From positions 6,364,789-6,428,788 of the forward strand of contig JAGGNK010012559.1 of NCBI GenBank assembly GCA_017590115.1: a stretch of DNA of 64,000 bases. The letters are read 5' to 3'. The stretch is from Montifringilla adamsi (Eukaryota > Chordata > Aves > Passeriformes > Passeridae). The notes under the pieces are model-generated. The model saw only the letters and a list, made by a program, of their open reading frames with translations, did not search any database and was not told the origin of the DNA. Shown here in pieces: positions 36,010 through 47,734 of the stretch. The stretch's first letter is position 1. Each line of letters opens with the position of its first letter. The translations under genes and the position numbers were made by a program.

Positions 36010-39000
36010 GACCCGGGGAGCTGGAGCGCGGCCCCAGCCTGGGAGCCATCGGTGAGCCGCGGGCAGAGGAGGAGGAGGATGAGGATGAGGATGAGGATGG
36101 TGCCTTGGAGACGGACGAGAGGTGAGGAAGGAAGGGTGTCACCCCACAGGCGCCCCGGGGCTGGTGGCACAAGGGGGCTGGGGGGGGCAGGAGCCCTGGG
36201 GGAGGGGACGGCGCAGTCAGGGCTGGTGTCCGTCTGTCCGTCTGTCCATCATTCCAGGGCCTGCCTTCCCACCATCCATGCACCACTGCTTCCCACCACC
36301 CCAGCACCTGTCTGTCCACCTTCCCAGTGTCCGTCTGTCCGTCTGTCCCTTATCCCAGTGTCCGTCTGTCCACCTTCCCAGTGTCCGTCTGTCCGTCTGT
36401 CCCTTATCCCAGTGTCTGTCTGTCCCTTATCCCAGTGTCCGTCTGTCCGTCTGTCCCTTATCCCAGTGTCTCCCACCGTCCTGGCTCTGCCTGTCACCCT
36501 CTGGGCCAAACTAACGGTGGTCTCTCCCCGCAGCTGCCCCCCAGAGGAGGTGCCGGAGGCCACTGAGCCCCAGGTGGGTCCCTGGTGAGGGCTGAGCAGC
36601 ACCTGAGCCCCGGTGGTGGTGGGGGGCTCACCTGCAGCGCCCCCAGCGCCCCCCCAAGATTGTGCTGCACTGGGAGTATCGGGAATTGTCCCACAGAATG
36701 TCCTTGGGGTGTCCCCGTCCCTCATCCTGTCCCCGGAGGGCTGGGCTGGGGGGCGCAGCTGGGGGAGCAGGGGGTGCCCGGGGTCCCCTTCTCACCCTTT
36801 CCCTCCCAGCCCAGCCCCCCCGCTCCGGCCATGGAGGGGACCCCGGTGTCACAGCCCGGGCTGCAGGGTGACATCCCAGCGAGGGAGCAGCCAGGTGAGC
36901 GGGGTGGGGTCGGGGCTGTGGGGATCTGGGGGCTGCAGCCCCCCTGCACTGCTCCCCAGCCTTCCCCTGCCCCCACTGCGGCCCTTCAAGGGACCCCCCC
37001 TCCTGCCCCCACTGCTGGCTGGGACCCCCACTCACCCCTTGTCCTTGCAGGTGACACAGGAGGTCCCTCCCTCGGCCCGTGCAGCACGGAGGAGGATGAG
37101 GAGGATGAGGATGAGGAGGAAGCACACAGCAGCCACAGCGCTGGGCAGGTGGGCTGGGGGTGCTCTGGGGGTTCGTGGGGCTCTGTGGAATTGGGGAGGG
37201 CTGTATGGGATTGGGGGGCTGGAGAGGGTTGTGAGGAGTTTTGGAGGGGGTCTGTGGGGTTTTGGGGTCTGTGTGGGGTTTTGGGGACCCAGGGGACTGC
37301 ACAGAGCCAGCACAGCATGGGCTGTGCCCGAGCAGCAGGCACTACTGGGGGCTGGCTGTCCTCAGTGGGTCTGGGGGCCCAAGGGGGCGTGCTGACCCCT
37401 CTTTGTATTTCCAGAGAGCAGAGACCCCCCAGAGGGATCAGACCCCCCCAGACCCACTGCCCCCACAGAACGGCCACAGCCCCCCGAGCCTGCTGAGCAC
37501 CAGCTCCTCCATGTCCAGCCTCAGCTCCTCCACGGTGCGGGGCTGGGACTGGGAGTGGGACTGGGAATGGGAATGGGACTGGGAATGGGACTGGGAATGG
37601 GAATGGGGATGGGGCTGGGTTTGGACTGGGTTTGGGGTTTGGAACTGGATTTGTGCTGGGTTTGTGCTGGTTTGGGCTGGTTTGGGCTGGGTTTGGGCTG
37701 GGCTTGTGCTGGTTTGGGCTGGGTTAGGGCTGGGTTTGGGCTGGGTTTGGGGTTTGGAACTGGGTTTGTGCTGGTTTGGGCTGGTTTGGGCTGGGTTTGG
37801 GCTGGGCTTGTGCTGGTTTGGGCTGGGTTAGGGCTGGGTTTGGGCTGGGTTTGGGGTTTGGAACTGGGTTTGTGCTGGTTTGGGCTGGTTTGGGCTGGGT
37901 TTGGGCTGGGTTAGGGGTGGGTTTGTGCTGGGTTATTGGGCGGTTTGTGCTGGTTTATGCTGGTTTATGCTGGTTTGTGCTGGGTTTGGGCTGGTTTGGG
38001 CTGGCTTTGGGCTGGGTTTGTGCTGGTTTGGGCTGGTTTGGGCTGGGTTTGTGCTGGGTTTGGGCTGTCTTTGGGCACCCCCCAGCAGCCCTGCTGTGTC
38101 CCCAGCTGAGCGGGAGCCTGCTGAGCCTGTACAGCGAGGCCGAGCTGGGCCGCGTGGCCGTGCGCGGCTGCGTGCAGTTCTCGCTGCGCTACCATGCGGC
38201 CGAGCAGGAGCTGCAGGTGCACGTCCTGCGCTGCCGGCAGCTGGCCGAGGCCAAGAAGCAGCGCTCGGACCCGTGAGTGCCCGGCCCTCGGGGGCGCTGC
38301 CCAGGGGTGCCCCTGGCCCCCGCCCCAGCTCGGTTTCTGGCCCCAGGTACATCAAGACGTACCTGCTGCCCGACAAGTCCAACCGCAGCAAGCGCAAGAC
38401 CGCCGTGAGGAAGAGGAGCTTGGATCCCGTCTTCAACGAGACCCTCAAGGTTTCTAAGCCCCCTTCGGGTGGGTTTGGAGGTTCAGACTGGGTGGGTGGG
38501 GGTGGCCGATCTCACCCCGTGTCCCCTCCCCACCAGTACAAGCTGGAGAAGAGGGACCTGCAGGGCCGGACCCTGAACCTGTCCGTGTGGCACCACGACA
38601 GCCTGGGCAGGAACCTCTTCCTGGGGGAGGTGGAGGTGGCCCTGGGCACCTGGGACTGGGCCAACACGCGGCCCGAGTGGTTCAGCCTGCAGCCACGGGT
38701 GAGCTCCCCTCCTCCCCAGCCCCCTGTTTGTGCGCTGCCCCCGTAACCCCCGTGCTCCTCAGATGCCCGTGCCCTCGGACGGCCTCGCCAGCCGTGGCAG
38801 CCTCAACCTGGCGCTCAAGTTCATCCCCGCCGGCTCGGAAGGTGAGAGGGTCCGGGGGCGGCGGGGGGCCGGCGTGCCAGGGTGCCCCTGACCCTTGTGG
38901 CCCGCAGGAGGGGGGATGCCACCCACGGGCGAGCTGCACATCTGGGTGAAGGACGCTCAGAGCCTCGTCCCGCTGCACGGCGGCACCGTGGACGCCTTCG

Positions 39001-39815
39001 TGCAGTGGTAAGGGCGGGGGTGGCAGGGGGGACGCCCGCGGGGGCGACCGGGGCGTCCCCCTCAGCCCGTGTGCCACCCCAGCTACGTGCTGCCGGATGA
39101 CAGCAAGGCGAGCCGGCAGAAGACGCGGGTGGTGCGGAGGAGCCTGAGCCCCCTGTTCAACCACACCATGGTGTACGACGGCTTCCAGGCCAGGGACCTG
39201 GCCGAGGCCTGCGCCGAGTTCACCCTCTGGCACCGCGAGGCCTTCGCCAAGCGCCAGCTGGGCGGCATCCGCCTCAGCCTGGGCACCGGTGAGAGCAGGG
39301 CCCGGCCCCGGGGTGCCCCCTGCCCCTGGGGTGTCCGCTGCCCCTCAGGGTGTCCCCAGCCCCGGGGTGTCCCCCTGCCCCCGGGGTGTCCCCAGCCCCT
39401 GGGGTGTCCCCAGCCACTAGGGTGTCCCTCTGCCCCTCGGGGTGTCCCCAGCCACTAGGGTGTCCCCATCCCCTAGGTGTCCCCATCCCCCCGGCTGTCC
39501 CCAGTCCCCCAGGTGTCCCTAGCCCCCTCGGCTGTCCCCATCCCCCCGGCTGTCCCCATCCCGGGGGTGTCCCCAGTCCCCGGGGTGTCCCTAGTCCCCC
39601 CGGCTGTCCCCATCCCCCCGGCTGTCCCCAGCCCCCGGCTGTCCCCATCCCGGGCTCACCGGGTGTCTCCCGCAGGGAGCAGCTACGGGCTGCCCGTGGG
39701 CTGGATGGACTCCACGGCCGAGGAGCAGCGCGTGTGGAAGCAGCTGCTGGAGCAGCCCCGGCGCTGGGTGGAGGCGCTGCTGCCCCTGCGGACCAACCTG
39801 GTCCCCCGGGCGTAG
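36010..39815 (+). CDS. SYTL1: SYTL1 (synaptotagmin-like protein 1, Slp1/JFC1), N-terminus unresolved
   Basis: Supported exons: 36010-36121, 36534-36573, 36810-36894, 37051-37148, 37415-37534, 38106-38272, 38347-38449, 38537-38698, 38763-38841, 38908-39007, 39083-39288, 39676-39815. Phases agree (469 residues from 36010; human full length about 562). The first exons encode an acidic, proline-rich linker with runs of Glu/Asp. A serine-rich stretch ([16 protein letters not shown]) precedes C2A, which has [42 protein letters not shown] and [13 protein letters not shown]2B has [45 protein letters not shown] and [13 protein letters not shown], with C-terminus [12 protein letters not shown]. Slp proteins link Rab27-positive secretory vesicles to PtdIns(3,4,5)P3-rich plasma membrane. 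The N-terminal Rab27-binding domain is not recognised in the window. Confidence is high for the C2 exons and moderate for the linker exons. Confidence 0.9.
36230..36475. repeat. GTCCGTCTGTCCGTCTGTCCCTTATCCCA minisatellite
   Basis: About eight imperfect units mixing GTCCGTCT tetramer pairs with CCCTTATCCCA/CACCTTCCCA, in the SYTL1 intron between the 36121 and 36534 exons. It ends about 60 bp before the acceptor. Confidence 0.88.
37542..38090. repeat. GGGCTGGTTTGGGCTGGGTTT minisatellite filling a SYTL1 intron
   Basis: Begins as GGGACTGGGAAT hexamers and becomes a long array of TTTGGGCTGG(G) units with a roughly 100-bp higher-order period: GGTTTGGAACTGG recurs at about 37637, 37752 and 37856. 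It fills almost all of the 571-nt intron from 37535 to 38105, stopping about 15 nt from the acceptor. Confidence 0.92.
39300..39655. repeat. GGGGTGTCCCCAGCCCC minisatellite in last SYTL1 intron
   Basis: About twenty imperfect 16-18-bp units (GGTGTCCCCAGCCCCT, CGGCTGTCCCCATCCCC). It fills the intron between exons 39083-39288 and 39676-39815. The CCCC runs are G-rich on the other strand. Confidence 0.92.
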
Positions 39816-40337
39816 CCCCCAGGGCAGCTGGTGCCACAGCTGTGCCACCCGCGGTGTCACTGTGTCGCACACACTGGGTGTGTGCCCTCCCTTCCGGCAG
39901 CAATGAAGTGGCACCCGAGGGCACATCTGGCAGATTTTATTGCTGCTGGCTGTTCGTTGCCCTGGCCAGCACACCCTGACCTCTCCCTCGGCTGTGGGGC
40001 TGGAGCTGCTGCTCCCAGTGTGGGGCCGTGCCCTCCATCCCCGTCCTTCCAGCCCCGGGGGTGGCCTTGGCACAGCCTGGGGCTGGGGGGGCACTGATGC
40101 CCCTTTTCTTGCTGGGGTACCCCTCACTGGGCTGCCCTGTCCCCTGGACACCCACACTGGCTCACTGGGAGGACTGGGCCGCCCACCAACCCCACCCTGG
40201 GGGCAGAGCACCAAACCCCCGAAGGTTTTCTGCAGCCAGGATGTCCCAGTTCAGCCCCACTGCTGGGGCTGGGGGTGACAGGAGCTGTGACAGGAGCTGT
40301 GACAATGACACAGACACCGGAAATTACAGGAAAATCC

Positions 40338-40343
40338 TTTATT
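40338..40343 (-). terminator. CD164L2: Candidate CD164L2 poly(A) signal AATAAA
   Basis: The minus strand reads CAAATAAAGGATTTTCCTGT. It lies 1.77 kb beyond the CD164L2 stop and only about 520 bp from the SYTL1 stop, so the convergent transcripts end close together or overlap. Confidence 0.55.
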
Positions 40344-41664
40344 TGTCTCTGTCCCCCCTGCTCCGGCTCGGGCTCTGCCCGCTGTGGAGCCAGCAGTGTC
40401 CCCCAGTGCCCCCCAGGGCCCTGTGTCCTCTGGTCCCGGGGTGCCCTGGGGGTCTGGCCAGCACAGGGTGCGGGGCTGCAGGTGGAATTCAGGGCTGGAG
40501 GGGCCCCCCTGCCCAGCTGCCTCCCCTGGGAGCATCCCCGGGGGGCCGGGGCTGGGGGTCCGTCCCACCCTGGTGTCCCCAGTTTGCATAGTCGTGGGGG
40601 GGCTGTGCAGGGGGGACAGTCCGGCCGGGGCAGGGGGACACCAGCGGTGGCCTCTTCACCTGGGGGGGGCGGGGACAGCGCCCCCAGCCTGGAGGGACCT
40701 CAGATCCTGGGGCGTGGGACAGAGAGGACACGTAGCAGGAAAGGCCCTGGGGGCTTCACCCTGGGGGTCCCAGCCCCTCGCAGCGCCCAGGGAGGGGGTG
40801 CTGGGGGTGTCCCCAGTGCCCACCCATGCCACGGGGGTGGGTGCTGGACAGCACTGGAGGGGGGGGAGCCCCTGCACCCCCCCAGCCACAGCGACCCCCG
40901 GACACAGCACAGACTCCACCTGGCAGAGTTTAATGGGGGCAGCCCGAGCTACAAGTGTCACCCCACGGCACACGACACGCAGCCCCCTCCCCAAAACAGC
41001 ACACAGAAAGAGGGTGGGGGAGAGGGCCCCCCCAAGCCCCCCCAGAGCACACAGAGGCACAGCAAAAGCACACAGCGAGGCCCTGGCTCCGCTCCTGGGG
41101 CGGGCACGGGGGGCACGGGGGGCATGGCTGGGCGCTGCAGCCACGATGCCACAGGGAAAAGCACCCAGGGGCCCACGAGGGGAAGGGGGGACCCCCCCCG
41201 GGCCCACCAGCCCCAAGGCTGTGGGGAGGCAGTGGGGCAGGGGGTGCTGAGAGTGGGAAGGGGGCTGCTGGGGCCAAACTGGGGCCAGACTGGGGCCAGA
41301 CTGGGGGCCCTGCCGTCCCCGTGCTGTCACAGAGGCTCAGGGCGAGGCTGGGGGCACTGGGGACACCTCACCCGGGTGGCAGAAGGGGCTGTATGGGGGG
41401 GTTGCCCCCCAGAAAGAGGGCGAGGGGGGGACCCCCTTCCTTTCCCTCGCTAACAACGGACAGGAAACGGCAAAACCAGCTGGGAAACACCCGCCATGCA
41501 AACCAGCAGGGAGGGCCCCGGGGGGCTGCGAGCAGGGCTGGAGCTCTGGGGGTGCGGGGGGACACCCCCTGCCCACCCCCGGCACCCAGAACCTACTGGT
41601 TGTCCTCTCTGGCAGCGTGGAAGGAAAGAGAGAGGGGGCACGGTGCCCACATCAGACACGGCGA

Positions 41665-41885
41665 CCCCGGGGCACGGGGACAGCAGCGAGCAGCTCCTGG
41701 CAGCTCTGGGGGACACCTGGATCCCTCCCGACCCCGGGGCGTGGGGACAGCAACGAGCAGCTCCTGGCACTGCTGGGGGACACACCTGGGACCCTCCCGA
41801 CCCCGGGGCGTGGGGACAGCAGCGAGCAGCTCCTGGCACTGCTGGGGGACACACCTGGCACCCTCCCGATCCCATCAGAGCCAGG
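41665..41885. repeat. 68-bp tandem repeat, about 3 copies
   Basis: The unit begins GGGGACAGCAGCGAGCAGCT and contains CTGGGGGACACACCTGG and CTCCCGACCCCGGGGCGT. Copies start near 41681, 41748 and 41817. It lies in the presumed CD164L2 3'UTR, about 230 bp past the stop codon. Confidence 0.9.
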
Positions 41886-42114
41886 ACCCAGACAGACAGC
41901 GACAGACAGAGGGGGCAGGACAGCCGGACAGCCACAGGGGGACCGGCAGGGGGGCATGAGCCCTTCCATGTCCCAAATCGTCCCCTGCGGCGTGGGGACA
42001 GACTGGCACAGAGGGACACAGCACAGCGGGGGGACAGGACACAGCCCGGGGCGACCCCAATCCTGACTCAGGGTGGGCTTGGCCCGGGTCCCCCCCCGGC
42101 TCCCGGCGGGGCCC

Positions 42115-45298
<3,184 letters not shown>

Positions 45299-45590
45299 GG
45301 CCCGGCCCGGCTCGGCTCGGCCCGGCTCGGCACGCTCCCGGTGGGAGGTGTGTCCGCGGATCTCCCGGGAGAGCGGAGCGGATGCGCGCCCGCGGGAGGC
45401 GGCCCCGGCGGGGGAGGGAGGGAGGGAGGGAGGGAGGGGGGCGGCCCCGCTCGGCCCGCCCCGCCCCCCCGGCGGGCCCGGCCCGGGGGTGCGGGGGGCT
45501 CTCACGGGGGGTGAGCCCCCCATCACACCCACACACACCCACCGGCCGTGGGAAAGCCGGGGCTGCACGGACTGCACGGACTGGAGCGCC
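45299..45590 (-). promoter_or_regulatory. CD164L2: CD164L2 CpG-rich promoter region
   Basis: Very GC- and CpG-rich DNA directly upstream of the minus-strand start codon. It includes CCGGCTCGG repeats (45303-45330), a GGGA tetramer run (45413-45438) and GC boxes (CCGCCCC), with no TATA box. It is assigned by position only. Confidence 0.5.
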
Positions 45591-46010
45591 TGTGCGCACC
45601 TGTGCACACCTGCACACAAGTGAACACACCTGTGCACACCTGCACACAGCTGCAAACACCTGTGCTCACCTGAGCACACCTGTGAACACCTGTGCACACC
45701 GGAGCACACCTGTGCACACCTGCACACAAGTGAACACACCTATGCACACCTGCACACACCTGTTCACACCTGCATACAAGTGACCACACCTGTGCACACC
45801 TGTACACCCCTGTACACACCTGCACACACCTGTGCACACCTGCACACAAGTGAACACACCTGTGCACACCTGCACACACCTGAGCACACCTGTACACCCC
45901 TGCACACACCTGTACACCCCTGCACACACCTGTGCACACCTGTGTACACCTGTGCACACGTGAACCCACCTGCACACACCTGTACCCGCCGTACACACTG
46001 CACCCACCGC
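45590..46010. repeat. CACACCTGTG-type minisatellite (CACCTG E-box array)
   Basis: About 420 bp of imperfect 10-bp units CACACCTGYR, some with CAAGTGAA or CCCCTGTA variants. By eye there are about 28 CACCTG hexamers and one CACGTG. It lies between the start regions of the divergent genes CD164L2 and GPR3. Open frames across it on both strands are repeat artefacts. Confidence 0.93.
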
Positions 46011-46745
46011 ACACCTGCACATCCTGCCCCCTCCGTGTGCCCGCAGCCGGGCCGTGCCCCGCGCCCCGCACTCCGTGCCCGCTCCAGGCCCGTGCCCGGG
46101 GCGCTCCGACCCTTCCCGGGGCCGTGGCCGATCCCCCCGGGGCCGGGTCCCGGCTCCTGCCGTTCAGCACCGCTAGAAGCTCCAGTCACGCTTGCCCGAA
46201 CCGAACCGAACCGAGCCCCCGCCCGGGCTCCCAGGGGGCGGCCGCAGCCGTGCCCGGGACCACCGGGGTCTCCCGACTCCCGCGGGGTCCCGGCAGAGCC
46301 GCAGCCCGGCCCGGGCTCTCCGGGACCCCCTCTCTCCTCGGCGGGGAGCGCAGCCCTCTCCTTCCTCCGCTCCTTCCTCCTCTCCTTTCTCCTCCTCTCG
46401 GGGGGAGAGCTCCCCGCGCCCTTCCCGCACTCCCGGCCGGGCATTCCCGCTTCCCCGGGCCGTGAATTATCCATCCCGCTGTGGGAATGTCCTGGCGGGA
46501 GCGGCGGGCGCTGCAGCCCCGGCTGTGCGGGGGCAGGACCGGAGCCATCCTCGGCCCCCCCGCACCCTCCAGCTCCGGGCGCCCCCTCCAGAGCGGAGCC
46601 CCCAGACCCCCGCATTGCGGGGAGAGGGGGAGCCAGCGCCAGCCCCCCGCTCCTCCCTGCAGCGGCCTGGGGGTCCCGGGTTGGGGGTTTCGGGGGGTCC
46701 CGGGGGGTCCCGGGGGTGGCGCGGGAGTTTCAGGGGGCGTGGGCG
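46011..46745. other. CD164L2-GPR3 divergent interval, GC-rich
   Basis: CpG-rich sequence of about 70 per cent GC or more, with no recognisable exon. It includes a pyrimidine stretch at about 46330-46400 and GGGGGTCCCGG repeats at about 46670-46720, just before the assembly gap. Confidence 0.5.
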
Positions 46746-46825
46746 NNNNNNNNNNNNNNNNNNNNNNNNNNNNNNNNNNNNNNNNNNNNNNNNNNNNNNN
46801 NNNNNNNNNNNNNNNNNNNNNNNNN
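46746..46825. other. Assembly gap, 80 N
   Basis: A run of N between GC-rich repeats (GGGGTCCCGG units) on the left and the GPR3 promoter on the right. The true length and content are unknown. Reading frames that cross it are meaningless. Confidence 1.
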
Positions 46826-46888
46826 TGTTTTTATGAATGAGCCGCGATTACTATGCGGCGCGCGCGCTCCCGCGCTGCCCGCGCGGGC

Positions 46889-47040
46889 GCTGATTGGCTG
46901 CGGCGCGCCATTGACGTCACGGCGGGGCGAGCGGGGCCGGGGGGGGCCGTGAGTCACCCCCGAGCCCCCCCGGCCCCCGGCCCCGCTCGGGCGCTATAAC
47001 CCGGCGGAGCCCATGGCAGCGCGGCCCCGCATCCCGGCAG
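46889..47040 (+). promoter_or_regulatory. GPR3: GPR3 core promoter and non-coding exon 1
   Basis: Compact promoter elements in order: inverted CCAAT box (GATTGGCT, 46892-46899), full palindromic CRE TGACGTCA (46912-46919), AP-1/TRE site TGAGTCA (46950-46956) and a weak TATA-like CTATAAC (46994-47000). A short leader then ends at the donor CGGCAG|GTGAGC (47040/47041). Human GPR3 also has a non-coding first exon and its whole coding region in the next exon, which supports this reading. Confidence 0.75.
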
Positions 47041-47402
47041 GTGAGCGCCCGGCACCGGGGGGCACCGGCGGAGCGGGGGGAGCCGCTCTGGGTGAGCGCC
47101 GCGCTGTTGGGGGGGGGGGGGGCGAGGGGCGGCCGTGCCCCTCCACGGCCGTGCCCCCCAAAGCCCGTCCAGGGGCTGTGCTGGGCAGGGGCGGACCCCC
47201 AGGGTAAGAGGGGATGCCGTGGTGGGGATAGGAGGGGTCTGCTCCCGCTGGGGGGCTGATGGGGGGCAGGGTCACCCCCTTTACCTGCTGCTCGGGATCC
47301 CCTCGCTTTGGCCCCGGGTGGGTGTTCTCCACTGCCAGTCCTGCTCCCCTGCATTTACCCATCAAAATCGTGCAGGGGCCAGCCCCCAGGGCAGGCAGGA
47401 GC

Positions 47403-47440
<38 letters not shown>

Positions 47441-47734
47441 TGTGTGTGCGCGCGTGTGTGTGTGTGTGCGCGTGTGTGCGTGTGTGTGTGTGTGTGCGTG
47501 TGTGTGTGTGTGTGTTCCCTCCCCTTCACTCACCTATTTATCTTAAAACTAAATCATCTCATGCAGAAAAATCCCCTCGGAGCAAACAGCGAGCCCACCC
47601 TCAACCCCCGCTGCTCTGCCCACCCTCCTGAAGGCAACTCTTGGGGGCAGGCAGCACCGTCCCGTTGTGTGGCACGGGGGCAGCTCGTGGGCAGCAGGTG
47701 CTGAGGGGCTGCTCGTGAAGGTCCCTCTGCCATC
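47041..47734 (+). other. GPR3: GPR3 5' intron and start of coding exon
   Basis: Presumed intron after the donor at 47041. It holds a run of 14 G (47109-47122) and a GT microsatellite (47406-47516). Possible acceptors before the start codon include the AG at 47670 and the one at 47697; the exact 5' edge of the coding exon is undecided. Confidence 0.55.
47406..47516. repeat. GT/GC dinucleotide microsatellite
   Basis: About 110 bp of alternating purine-pyrimidine (GT)n interrupted by GCGC and GTGC. The composition can adopt Z-DNA. It lies in the GPR3 5' intron. Confidence 0.95.

Larger units (their letters stand above)
39816..42114. other. SYTL1 3'UTR and CD164L2 3'UTR, tail-to-tail
   Basis: No coding exon recognised. 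The plus strand has no AATAAA here, so the SYTL1 cleavage site is unknown. The minus strand has three hexamers suited to CD164L2: ATTAAA at 40929-40934, AATAAA at 40338-40343 (AGACAAATAAAGGAT, a good context) and AATAAA at 39936-39941, the last inside presumed SYTL1 3'UTR. No sequence like MAP3K6 or FCN3, which sit here in human, was recognised on either strand. Confidence 0.55.

Noticed and set aside
45523..46170. Cys/Val-rich minus-strand frame (HRCAQVCTGV repeats) and plus-strand HTCAHLHT frame
   Set aside because: Both are direct translations of the CACACCTGTG minisatellite.
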